Source: Candidatus Heimdallarchaeota archaeon AB_125 (GTDB taxonomy: Archaea; Asgardarchaeota; Heimdallarchaeia; Heimdallarchaeales; Heimdallarchaeaceae). Taken from it: a stretch of 14,787 nucleotides of DNA. Location of the stretch: contig MEHH01000034.1 of assembly GCA_001940755.1 (NCBI GenBank), positions 1 to 14,787 of the forward strand, given 5' to 3'. How positions within the stretch are numbered: the first letter of the stretch is position 1; every line of letters begins with the position of its first letter. Positions 7,185-14,312 of this stretch are shown piece after piece. The notes below the pieces were generated by a model. The model worked only from the letters and a program-made list of their open reading frames with translations. It ran no database searches and was not told the DNA's origin. The position numbers and the translations under genes were made by a program.

Positions 7185-7700
7185 ATGCTTGGAGATATGG
7201 AATCAATAGAAATTTGCTCGAAAGACTGTAGAAGTAAGTGTTGTAAAAGCACACCACCAGCTCTAACAACCAAGGATTTTGACAAAATTAACACTAAACA
7301 GGAAAACAAACTCTGGTTCTACTATATTAACCAAGAAGAGAATGGAACAAAAGTTATTTCAAAAAAGGAAGGAGGGGTTAATTGTTATTTTCTTTCAGAA
7401 GAAGGTTTGTGTAACATTTATGAGTATAGACCTCTCGATTGTGAATTGTTTCCAATTTTTTTCAAAATAGAGGAAATCAATGAAAATGAATACAATATCC
7501 GTTGGCTAGTTTGGTATTGTCCATTAACAGAAGCAAAAGGCATAGATCCTCTTATAGAAAAAGCTAAGAAGAGAGTAGAAAAAATCCTCATAGAAAATCC
7601 AGAACAGCTGTTTGAGTATCAACAAGCTATGCACGCATCTCAAGGTTATAAGAGAAAACATTTCTTGTATGAAGAACGTTTAAAGATTAGAAGGAGATAA
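7185..7700 (+). CDS. YkgJ-type CxxxCxxxCC cysteine-cluster protein
   Basis: This 171-aa protein belongs to the YkgJ/Fli(B)-type zinc- or iron-sulfur-binding family, whose biochemical role is mostly unknown. The signature is Cys11-x3-Cys15-x3-Cys19-Cys20 near the N terminus, then Cys67 and Cys76 in the NCYFL...GLCNIY stretch, then RPLDCELFP (82-90) with Cys86, and a further Cys112. The C terminus is charged and helical with no membrane span. Two starts are possible: ATG 7185, used here, or ATG 7197, which follows a GGAG very closely. Both keep all cysteines. It lies 21 nt after the decarboxylase and 8 nt before the GT2 gene, so it is part of the operon. Some family members are proposed to be oxidases or methyltransferase partners, but nothing here supports one specific activity. 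Confidence 0.8.
   Translation: MLGDMESIEICSKDCRSKCCKSTPPALTTKDFDKINTKQENKLWFYYINQEENGTKVISKKEGGVNCYFLSEEGLCNIYEYRPLDCELFPIFFKIEEINENEYNIRWLVWYCPLTEAKGIDPLIEKAKKRVEKILIENPEQLFEYQQAMHASQGYKRKHFLYEERLKIRRR
7691..7696 (+). promoter_or_regulatory. Shine-Dalgarno of the GT2 gene
   Basis: AAGGAG lies at the very end of the preceding gene, 12 bases before ATG 7709, and is the clearest ribosome site within the plus operon. The long spacing is unusual but no nearer start exists in frame. Confidence 0.5.
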
Positions 7701-7708
7701 AAATATCA

Positions 7709-8698
7709 ATGACCAGTATTTCTCTCATAATTCCAACCTTCAATAATGAATCGACTTTGAGAGCCTGCCTAGAATCTATTAAGAAGCAGAGTTTGGCGCC
7801 TAATGAAATAATTATTGCTGATGGCTATTCGACTGATAATTCAATCAATATTGCTAAAGAATTTGACTGTAAAATAGTCTATGAGAATAGGGGGACTAGA
7901 GCAGCTGCTTGTAATGAGGCATTGAAAGTTGCGCAAGGAGATTTAATTGCTTTTACTGATTCAGATGTAATTGCAGATAAAGGGTGGTTAGAGAATATAG
8001 TTGAAACTTTTAAAAAAATAGACACTGAAATTGCTTGTGTAGCGGGACCGCATCTAGAATATCCAGATGAAAGTCTATTTGGAAAAGCAGTTAGTGCTAT
8101 TTACAATACTATTTTTGGGGGAAGATGGTCAGAACAAGCTAAAAGCATATTTGACGATCAAGAAAGGTTTGTTCAAAGCGCTGCTGGTTGTAATGCTGTT
8201 TATAGGAGGGAAGCTTTAGAAGAAGTATTGCCTTTCAATGAATCTCTACTCACTGCTGAAGATGCTGATATTAACTTCAGGTTGATTCAGAAGGGAAAGA
8301 AGATATTCTTCACACCTAATGCAATAGTCTATCATCAGAGACCTCAAAAGCACAAATCATTTCGAAACAAATCAAGAAAATATGCTATAGGAAAAATACA
8401 ATTCTTCAGAACACACAAAGCAGGATTAGAATTATGGCATTTGATTCCTTTATTATATTTCTTAACTGGCCTGTTTATCTCAATAGCATTGTTTGTTAAT
8501 TTATGGTCATGGGTGGGACTAGTAGCATATTTCGGTATATATCTAGTGACAATCAAAATCGTTTCTGTTATTCAATCAATTAGATATAAACAGTGGCAGT
8601 TCCTTTTTATGTTACCAATAATGTTCATTGAAGGACATCTGTATTGGAGTATAGGTATTTTGCAAGAGATTTTCTCTACTAAGAAAAAGAGGGATTAG
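7709..8698 (+). CDS. Family 2 glycosyltransferase with C-terminal membrane segments
   Basis: This inverting GT-A-fold glycosyltransferase (329 aa) probably uses a nucleotide-sugar at the cytoplasmic membrane face. The N terminus shows the typical SLIIPTFNNESTLRACLESI (5-24). The metal-binding DxD motif is DSD (84-86, in AFTDSDV), and AEDADINFRL (183-192) holds the catalytic-base ED region. CNAVYRREAL (161-170) is the usual acceptor-loop signature. Three hydrophobic segments follow at about 243-263, 267-287 and 297-318, ending in a basic KKKRD tail. Such an anchor is common in enzymes that glycosylate polyprenyl-phosphate or lipid-linked acceptors. It precedes a GT4 gene by a single base and lies two genes before the ArnD-like deacylase, so it could load the lipid carrier on which the deacylase acts. 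That link is inference. Confidence 0.88.
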   Translation: MTSISLIIPTFNNESTLRACLESIKKQSLAPNEIIIADGYSTDNSINIAKEFDCKIVYENRGTRAAACNEALKVAQGDLIAFTDSDVIADKGWLENIVETFKKIDTEIACVAGPHLEYPDESLFGKAVSAIYNTIFGGRWSEQAKSIFDDQERFVQSAAGCNAVYRREALEEVLPFNESLLTAEDADINFRLIQKGKKIFFTPNAIVYHQRPQKHKSFRNKSRKYAIGKIQFFRTHKAGLELWHLIPLLYFLTGLFISIALFVNLWSWVGLVAYFGIYLVTIKIVSVIQSIRYKQWQFLFMLPIMFIEGHLYWSIGILQEIFSTKKKRD

Positions 8699-8699
8699 A

Positions 8700-9923
8700 A
8701 TGACATTGAATATTGCTATGATTTTTGAATTAGGTCCAAATGATGAGGGAAGTATTGGTGGAGGAGTAGAATTACATGCCATAAATCTAGCAAAGGAACT
8801 TGTTAAACTGGGTCATAAGGTCACTTATATCACAGGAGCCATTCCAGATTCTAAAAAGAAAACCACAATTGAAGGAGTTAAGATCAGAAGAATTGACTTT
8901 GGGAAAACAATAAAGAGAACATATGATCCTCAGCAATTGAGTTTTTCAAGACAACTTTCATTTCTGTTAAAATCGATATTATCCAAATCAAATCAGTCAA
9001 AAGATGAATCATTCGACATATGCCATGGACACATTTATTCTTCAGGAATTGTAGCAAGAATTTTTGCAAGAAGAAGCAAAGCTAAAGCAGTTAATACTAT
9101 ACACGGATCTTACTACAAATATTGGAATCAAATAGTATCAAGTAAACTAAAAGCAGGTTTCTACCGCAAGATGGAAAGGTACTTAGCCCCTTTTCTTGTA
9201 AGAAAAACTGCAGTTCAAATACATACAGATTATGATTTTGCAGAAACTGTAAAAACATGGTTAAAACCAAGATATAAGAGTCGAGTAGTAACTATTCTTA
9301 ATGGAGTAGATATAAAGAAATTTTCTCTTGAAGTAGATCCTAATCCTTCTCTATCGGATGAAACAGGACCCATAGTCATGACCTCAAGAAGACTAGTTGC
9401 TAAAAACGGTGTTTTATTTCTTGTTCAAGGTTTTAAGAAAGTTTTACAAAAACATCCAGATGCAGTTCTTGTTATAATTGGTGATGGTCCTGAACGAGGA
9501 AGAATCCAAGAAGAGATTCAGAAATTGAAATTGAATTCTAATGTTCGGATGATAGGTATGATTCCAAATGATGAAATTCCTTCATATTTAGTAAAAGCAG
9601 ATGTTATTGCTGTTCCAAGCATAGTAGAAGCTTCCAGTATAAGTGTACTTGAAGCAATGGCGATGAAAAAACCTGTTGTTGCATCTGATATTCCAGGAAT
9701 CAGAGAGATAACCAAATTTGGTGAAAATTGTGTTCTAGTTCAACCTATGAGACCTTCTGATTTAGCAGATGGAATCTGCAAACTTCTAGAATCGGAACAT
9801 CAAAGAATAGAATTAGGAGAAAGAGGATACAAAGAAGTTATTAAAAACTATACTTGGGAGAAGAAAGCTAAAGAAATTGAACAAGTATATTATAACGTCA
9901 TAGATACCCAGCTTCCAGAATAA
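8700..9923 (+). CDS. GT4-family glycosyltransferase
   Basis: This is a 407-aa retaining GT-B glycosyltransferase. Motifs in order are the acceptor-domain glycine loop SIGGGVELHAINLA (18-31), CHGHIYSSG (108-116), TIHGSYY (133-139) and NGVD (201-204). In the donor domain they are SRRLVAKNG (229-237) with the Arg and Lys that contact the donor phosphates, GDGPERG (261-267), and the E-x7-E motif EASSISVLE (310-318) followed by AMAMKKPVVASDIPG. The protein is soluble and probably membrane-associated through basic patches. Its ATG is one base after the GT2 stop, implying tight coupling. It differs clearly from the other two GT4 proteins in this window, so they are not recent duplicates. Donor and acceptor are unknown. 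Confidence 0.92.
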   Translation: MTLNIAMIFELGPNDEGSIGGGVELHAINLAKELVKLGHKVTYITGAIPDSKKKTTIEGVKIRRIDFGKTIKRTYDPQQLSFSRQLSFLLKSILSKSNQSKDESFDICHGHIYSSGIVARIFARRSKAKAVNTIHGSYYKYWNQIVSSKLKAGFYRKMERYLAPFLVRKTAVQIHTDYDFAETVKTWLKPRYKSRVVTILNGVDIKKFSLEVDPNPSLSDETGPIVMTSRRLVAKNGVLFLVQGFKKVLQKHPDAVLVIIGDGPERGRIQEEIQKLKLNSNVRMIGMIPNDEIPSYLVKADVIAVPSIVEASSISVLEAMAMKKPVVASDIPGIREITKFGENCVLVQPMRPSDLADGICKLLESEHQRIELGERGYKEVIKNYTWEKKAKEIEQVYYNVIDTQLPE

Positions 9924-9941
9924 AATAGAGTAAGAGTTAAG

Positions 9942-10823
9942 ATGAATTCCGAAACCCATTTTTGTTTAAGAGTCGATGTTGATACCTTTGAAGGATTAAA
10001 AAAGGGTATTCCAGAGATATATAACTTAATTCAAGATTCAGATATTCCTTTAACGGTTTATCTAAGTTTAGGTAACTATGCTACAGGGAGGAACATTTTC
10101 AGAAAAATAAAGCATAAAGAAAAACTCACCTCTATCCCTTTATGGGAAAGAAACAGTTTAAGAAGTTTATTCAGAGGGGTTCTTTTGCCACCAGCTAAAA
10201 TTGGAAAATCTGCTAAAGGATTACTGAAGAATTATGAAAGTAAAGATTTAGTAGAGATTCATCCTCATGGTTACAATCATGTTAAATGGTCAACAAACTT
10301 TCATGAATTTTCTCGTGAAAAAACAAATGAATATATTGAGAACATTTTCACAGAATATGAAAACATATTCCATTCCAAACCAATAGCAAATGCAGCACCA
10401 AACTTTCAAACTAATAAAATCTATTTCCAAATCATGAAAGAAAAAGGAGTAGAGTTTTTAGCAGATTTTAAACATCCAGAACCTTTTTTCCTTCAATTTG
10501 AAACACCAGAAAAGAATGTACAAGAAATTCTTCAACTACCTGTAACTGAACCAACTATAGAGGAATTAATAATTCAGGGGAAGAATATTGAAAGAATTAA
10601 GGAGGAATATAGAACCAGATTTAAACACTATAAGGACATAAACTCAAATTACATTTGTTTTTATCTTCATGCAATTTATGAGCCTTTCAAAATGAAAAAA
10701 CTCTTAGAATACATTTTGAACCTTACAATTAAATTTGATATGAAACCTACTTCACATAAGAACTTCAAAGAGAAAATAGTTACAGCTCCAAAGATCAGAT
10801 ATGATGAGATTATACAGAGATGA
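9942..10823 (+). CDS. ArnD-like polysaccharide deacetylase/deformylase (NodB-type)
   Basis: This 293-aa NodB-fold metal-dependent N-deacylase most resembles ArnD, which removes a formyl group from 4-formamido-arabinose on undecaprenyl phosphate. LRVDVDTFEGLKKGIP (9-24) mirrors the ArnD start LRIDVDTFRGTREGVP, with Asp12 and Asp14. GNYATGRNIFR (44-54) mirrors GPDNMGRHLWR. The metal-binding H-x3-H is His109/His113 in HPHGYNHVKW (107-116). NAAPNF (150-155), QLPVTEPTIEEL (198-209) and the late His243 in FYLHAIYEP also follow the ArnD order. The comparison is from memory of the E. coli protein. No signal peptide is present, so it would act at the cytoplasmic side, as ArnD does. In an archaeon the substrate would be an N-acylated amino sugar on a dolichyl-type carrier. 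The start has only a weak purine-rich upstream sequence. Confidence 0.8.
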   Translation: MNSETHFCLRVDVDTFEGLKKGIPEIYNLIQDSDIPLTVYLSLGNYATGRNIFRKIKHKEKLTSIPLWERNSLRSLFRGVLLPPAKIGKSAKGLLKNYESKDLVEIHPHGYNHVKWSTNFHEFSREKTNEYIENIFTEYENIFHSKPIANAAPNFQTNKIYFQIMKEKGVEFLADFKHPEPFFLQFETPEKNVQEILQLPVTEPTIEELIIQGKNIERIKEEYRTRFKHYKDINSNYICFYLHAIYEPFKMKKLLEYILNLTIKFDMKPTSHKNFKEKIVTAPKIRYDEIIQR

Positions 10824-10827
10824 TAAA

Positions 10828-11976
10828 ATGAATAGGAAAAAAGTTTGTTTTCTAACTCAAGAATACAAGAGAGGTGCAACCTGGACCTATTGTCATCAAC
10901 TAGCCAGAATTCTCAATAATCAAGGAGAGTGGGAGACTCATATTATCTCTACTAATCGAAACTATGAATCAAGCGATAAAACTGAAGATTCTTTTGTGTC
11001 CTTAGTAGAAACTTCAAATTCAAGATATTTCTATTCAAGAAACTATTGGAAGAAATCAAATAAATTAGTTAAACAGCTGAAACCTGATGTAATTCAAGGT
11101 AATATGAATATACTATCTTCATTTGGAATCAAGACCAAAATCCCAATTGTAGAAACGGTTCATACAACATTTAGCAGGGAGAAAAGAGGAGTTGCAAAAT
11201 TACCTTTAAGAAATCTGAGTTGGGTCGAGAGAAGGGTTCGTCTTCTATTTCCCTTATTGAAGTACATAGAAAAACGAGTTTTGAGAAGAGCTTCTCATTT
11301 GATAGCTGTTAGTCAAGTAATTAAAAAGGAATTAATAGAAAATTACTCCATTGAAGAAGAAAAAATAACAGTTATTCCAAATGGAGTAGATTCGAAAGTT
11401 CATTATAGAACAGATGAAAAAATCTATACTAAGAAGGATAAAGAATTGGTTTTAGGTTTTCTTGGAAGGATGACAGCAGGTAAAGGGGCTCATCTAATTT
11501 TTCCAATAATAAAGGAGATTAAGAAAAAAATTCCAGATGTTAAACTGCTTATGGCAGGTGATGATCTGAACTCTAGAAAGAAAATATTGCATCAAATCAA
11601 TAATCTAGAATTAAATGAAAACATCATAGATTATGGATATATCTACGATAATCACAAGAAAAATACATTCTTTAGTTCTATAGATTTGTTATTGCTCCCC
11701 TCAAGTCATGAAGGAATGAGTTTGGTTTTATTGGAAGCTATGGCATGTCAAACACCGGTATTAACAACTCCAGAAGCAGAAACCTTTGATCATGATGAAA
11801 CATTGATAATTGCCCATAGATCTGTAGATGATTTTGCGTCAAAAGCAATTGACTTCTACAATAATCAAAAACTCATTGACAAAATTCAAAAAAAATCGAG
11901 AGAAGTAGCCGAAAAACTTTCTTGGCAAAAAACTACTAACCAGACAAAAGAAGTTTTTGAAAAATTACTAGGTTGA
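10828..11976 (+). CDS. GT4-family glycosyltransferase
   Basis: This is a 382-aa GT-B glycosyltransferase and the last gene of the plus operon. The acceptor domain begins KKVCFLTQEYKRGATWTY (4-21). VETVHTTFS (108-116) and IPNGVD (183-188) precede the donor domain, with FLGRMTAGKG (211-220) holding the phosphate-contacting Arg and Lys, and E-x7-E as EGMSLVLLE (295-303) followed by AMACQTPVL. I chose ATG 10828, four bases after the deacylase stop and preceded by GAGATGAT, a near match to the archaeal GAGGTGAT. An in-frame ATG at 10801 would add nine residues with no family similarity and overlap the upstream gene. The 3' end overlaps the convergent archaeosortase gene by 9 bp. Its specificity is unknown. 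Confidence 0.9.
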   Translation: MNRKKVCFLTQEYKRGATWTYCHQLARILNNQGEWETHIISTNRNYESSDKTEDSFVSLVETSNSRYFYSRNYWKKSNKLVKQLKPDVIQGNMNILSSFGIKTKIPIVETVHTTFSREKRGVAKLPLRNLSWVERRVRLLFPLLKYIEKRVLRRASHLIAVSQVIKKELIENYSIEEEKITVIPNGVDSKVHYRTDEKIYTKKDKELVLGFLGRMTAGKGAHLIFPIIKEIKKKIPDVKLLMAGDDLNSRKKILHQINNLELNENIIDYGYIYDNHKKNTFFSSIDLLLLPSSHEGMSLVLLEAMACQTPVLTTPEAETFDHDETLIIAHRSVDDFASKAIDFYNNQKLIDKIQKKSREVAEKLSWQKTTNQTKEVFEKLLG

Positions 11977-13128
11977 ATTTGTTTCATCAAGTTCTTCTTT
12001 GGAAAGAGAATGTTCTGCTTCTTCTGCATTTATTTTGTTTTGATTTTCTAGTTTCTTCTTCTTTTTAAGTTCTTTTTTCTCCTTCTTCTTCATTTTCCTA
12101 TTCTTCTTTAATTCTCTTCTTTCACCAAGAGGAAGAATATATAGCCAGAAAATAGGCAACCATAAAATCAACATTACATACCCAAGGTAATTGTGTATTG
12201 GTCCCCCAACCTCCCATCCATATGCATAGGTTATAGCAGTTATAATCATGATTCGTAGAATATTAACTAGATATGTCCCCATAATTCCAACTACCGTTAC
12301 TAATCCCACTCTAGTAAAAACCCAAAGGACTTTTGATAGTCGAATACCAAAATCTTTGAAGAAAGCTTTCCTTCCATTTTCTTCTATAAATTGAGGTATA
12401 TCTTCAAAATAGGTTTTCAGATGTTCTGATATAGTAATAACTCCTCTTTCATATCCCCAAAACAGCCGTCGTCTTGCTTCGAAAAGCATTATCAAGAAAA
12501 TTACAGTAAAAATAGTAAGTGAATGTATACCACTGCACTCTGCATTAATGAGTATTGCATCTTCTTTAGCAGGGGGTTTTACAAAGTTTATTTGTGTCAT
12601 GAAAGTAGTCGGATTCCATACTACACTGCTTATATTCATCCCAAAAGCCATTAAGATTGATGAAACAGTAGTTCCTGTTAACCTTGTTAGCCACTTTGCA
12701 AAATCTAATTCAAATAGATAGGAACTAAGTCCAGAAAATATTAGTGCATAAAAAACGGTTGTTAATACTACCATGTACAATCCAGGAGTTCGATATTTCT
12801 TGAAGAACTTATCATCCCACGAGATATAAAGAACCACAATAAGAGCAAAAATCAATCCTAAGGGAACCAAAAGATCTGTTAGTATATACCCTCCTAAAAC
12901 TGGAGATAATTTGTTACCACGATATGTCTCATAAAGAATGTAGAAGTATATCACAAATCCAAACAAAATGGCAGAGATGCCATATCTAAGGTATCTATTT
13001 TTCAGATAAGGAAGAGTAGGAGATATTTTTTTATAAAACTTAGATTGGAAAGCATTAATTTTCTTAAAACGAATATGATTTGAATCAGCTGTTCTTAATT
13101 TGATTTCGTCTTGCGATGAATCACTCAC
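11968..13128 (-). CDS. Archaeosortase/exosortase-family transpeptidase with insertion and charged tail
   Basis: This integral membrane cysteine protease/transpeptidase (386 aa) cuts the C-terminal sorting signals of exported proteins and probably attaches them to a lipid. The catalytic triad is complete: Cys198 in NAECSGIHS (195-203), Arg292 in VNILRI (288-293) and His312 in IHNYLGYV (311-318). Hydrophobic segments lie near 48-66, 83-102, 116-135, 203-217, 266-300 and 315-335. Between Cys198 and Arg292 there are 93 residues. The usual archaeosortase spacing, as I recall it, is about 40, so residues about 229-270 look like an inserted cytoplasmic helical loop. The C terminus (336-386) is a Lys-rich then Glu-rich tail. 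GTG 13128 is supported by a GAGGT Shine-Dalgarno (13136-13140). No target protein with a sorting tripartite tail is seen in the window. Confidence 0.88.
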   Translation of the reverse strand: MSDSSQDEIKLRTADSNHIRFKKINAFQSKFYKKISPTLPYLKNRYLRYGISAILFGFVIYFYILYETYRGNKLSPVLGGYILTDLLVPLGLIFALIVVLYISWDDKFFKKYRTPGLYMVVLTTVFYALIFSGLSSYLFELDFAKWLTRLTGTTVSSILMAFGMNISSVVWNPTTFMTQINFVKPPAKEDAILINAECSGIHSLTIFTVIFLIMLFEARRRLFWGYERGVITISEHLKTYFEDIPQFIEENGRKAFFKDFGIRLSKVLWVFTRVGLVTVVGIMGTYLVNILRIMIITAITYAYGWEVGGPIHNYLGYVMLILWLPIFWLYILPLGERRELKKNRKMKKKEKKELKKKKKLENQNKINAEEAEHSLSKEELDETNST

Positions 13129-13283
13129 TATTCTTACCTCATTAATTTTAGTGTACTTTTCAAATCAGAATCAGTTCTAATTTATTGCATAATTGATTAA
13201 TCAAAATATAAACTCTCGTAATGTTAAATCTAGTGTTTCTTCAAATGACACAAGTAGCTTGAAATAGATGAAGTTTGGAGTGC

Positions 13284-13493
13284 TTAATCGTCTTCATAGA
13301 TTATGTTATTGTATTTATTATCAACATTTGGAAATCTAAAGTCAGTCGATTGTTTTGATGCATAGTGTTCTCTATAAAAATCTCTAAGTGCAAGCCTAAT
13401 TGCCTCAGATCTTGAAGCGTATCTACCCTGAAGGACCATTTCATCCAGAATTTCTACAAACTCACTCGGTAATCTTATTGAAATCAAATTCAT
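13284..13493 (-). CDS. Small ribbon-helix-helix (CopG/NikR-type) DNA-binding protein
   Basis: This is a 69-aa ribbon-helix-helix regulator. The DNA-contacting beta strand is NLISIRLPS (2-10), followed by helix FVEILDEMVLQG and the turn plus second helix YASRSEAIRLALRDFYREH (25-43). The GRYASRSEAIRLAL block is typical of archaeal CopG/NikR N-terminal domains. There is no nickel-binding ACT domain; the rest is a short acidic tail ending in YEDD. It would bind as a dimer of dimers to short inverted or direct repeats. It stands alone, 155 bp from the archaeosortase gene and about 190 bp from the acetyltransferase gene. Its own upstream region has a TATA box flanked by repeated ATCATC, so it may regulate itself and perhaps its neighbours. 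Confidence 0.88.
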   Translation of the reverse strand: MNLISIRLPSEFVEILDEMVLQGRYASRSEAIRLALRDFYREHYASKQSTDFRFPNVDNKYNNIIYEDD

Positions 13494-13517
13494 TTGCTAA
13501 CCCCTAAACAAATTTTA

Positions 13518-13595
13518 ATCATCATGTTAATGTACGACTGAGCATTTATAGATTTGTAACACTCTTCAACCTAGATGATTCAGTGGTGTATCATC
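13518..13595. repeat. Three ATCATC half-sites around the regulator promoter
   Basis: ATCATC occurs at 13518-13523 and 13590-13595, and its complement GATGAT at 13574-13579. The last two form an inverted repeat with a 10-bp spacer just upstream of the TATA box; the first sits at the predicted transcript start. The arrangement fits an autoregulatory operator, but 6-bp AT-rich repeats can arise by chance. Confidence 0.3.
13541..13550 (-). promoter_or_regulatory. TATA box of the ribbon-helix-helix gene
   Basis: On the minus strand this reads TATAAATGCT, preceded by the purine-rich AAATC expected of a BRE. It would place the transcript start near 13521, about 28 bases before ATG 13493. It is the best TATA match in the window. 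Confidence 0.5.
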
Positions 13596-13682
13596 AAGTA
13601 AACATGTTATTTAAGGTTTATGTCGGATGTATATCAAAATCAAAAAATAAGAAATATTCCCTCGTTTTATTTTCAAGTTTGT

Positions 13683-14252
13683 TTATGTTGTAATTTGTTT
13701 ATTACATTTCTCACAAGTTAAAGTAATAAAATATGGTAAAGGCTCATTACTTCTTTTCAAAATGTTTCCACAATAGCAAACATATCCTTTCAATCTAGCA
13801 GGATTACCAAATACTAAACCATGAGCTGGTACATCTTTTGAAACAAGACTACCTGCACCTATCATTGAATATTCTCCTATTGTAATTCCACAAACAACAG
13901 TAGCATTAGCACCAATTGATGCACCTTTTTTGACTAGTGTTGGCACCAGTTCCCAGTCTGGATTAGCTGCACGAGGTAGAAGATCATTTGTAAAACAAAC
14001 ATGGGGACCAACAAATACATCATCCTCAAGAGTTACACCATGGTAAACAGAAACGAAATTTTGAATTTTCACATTATCACCTATTGTAACTTCGAAATCA
14101 ATAAAAACAGATTTTCCAAAGATACAATTCTTTCCAATAGCTGCACCCTTTCTAACTTGAACTTGATGCCAGATTTTTGTCCCATCACCGATTTTCACAT
14201 CATCCTCAATGAAAGCTGTTGGATGAACAAAGTAACTCTTATCAGTATTCAT
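13683..14252 (-). CDS. Left-handed beta-helix N-acetyltransferase, WbpD/WlbB-like
   Basis: This hexapeptide-repeat acyltransferase (189 aa) is predicted to N-acetylate an amino group on a UDP-amino sugar using acetyl-CoA in the cytoplasm. The closest known pattern is WbpD/WlbB, which makes UDP-2,3-diacetamido-glucuronate for surface glycans. Seen are DGTKIWHQVQVRKGAAIG (23-40), VKIQNFVSVYHGVTLEDDVF (61-80), VGPHVCFTNDLLPRA (81-95) and KKGASIGANATVVCGITIG (108-126). A likely zinc site closes the protein, with Cys159, Cys161, Cys180 and Cys183. An in-frame TTG at 14270 would add six residues. I prefer ATG 14252, because the family similarity begins after it and a TATA-like box points to a transcript start there. 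Such diacetamido sugars occur in archaeal N-glycans, which matches the glycosyltransferases nearby. Confidence 0.87.
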   Translation of the reverse strand: MNTDKSYFVHPTAFIEDDVKIGDGTKIWHQVQVRKGAAIGKNCIFGKSVFIDFEVTIGDNVKIQNFVSVYHGVTLEDDVFVGPHVCFTNDLLPRAANPDWELVPTLVKKGASIGANATVVCGITIGEYSMIGAGSLVSKDVPAHGLVFGNPARLKGYVCYCGNILKRSNEPLPYFITLTCEKCNKQITT

Positions 14253-14270
14253 AATGTGAAATCCTAACAA

Positions 14271-14284
14271 ATAGATAAAAAGCT
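14271..14284 (-). promoter_or_regulatory. TATA-like box of the acetyltransferase gene
   Basis: The minus strand has an AT-rich GCTTTTTATCTAT stretch centred near 14280, which would start transcription within a base or two of ATG 14252 and give a leaderless mRNA. An AGGAT just upstream could alternatively serve as a ribosome site if transcription comes from the E1-like gene. Confidence 0.3.
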
Positions 14285-14312
14285 TTACTCTCTTTATTTT
14301 TTTAATTAAAGC

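Noticed and set aside
11960..11980. Frameshift or assembly error suspected where two genes overlap by 9 bp
   Set aside because: Both genes are convergent and each has a normal-length, family-consistent product; the overlap is just compact packing.
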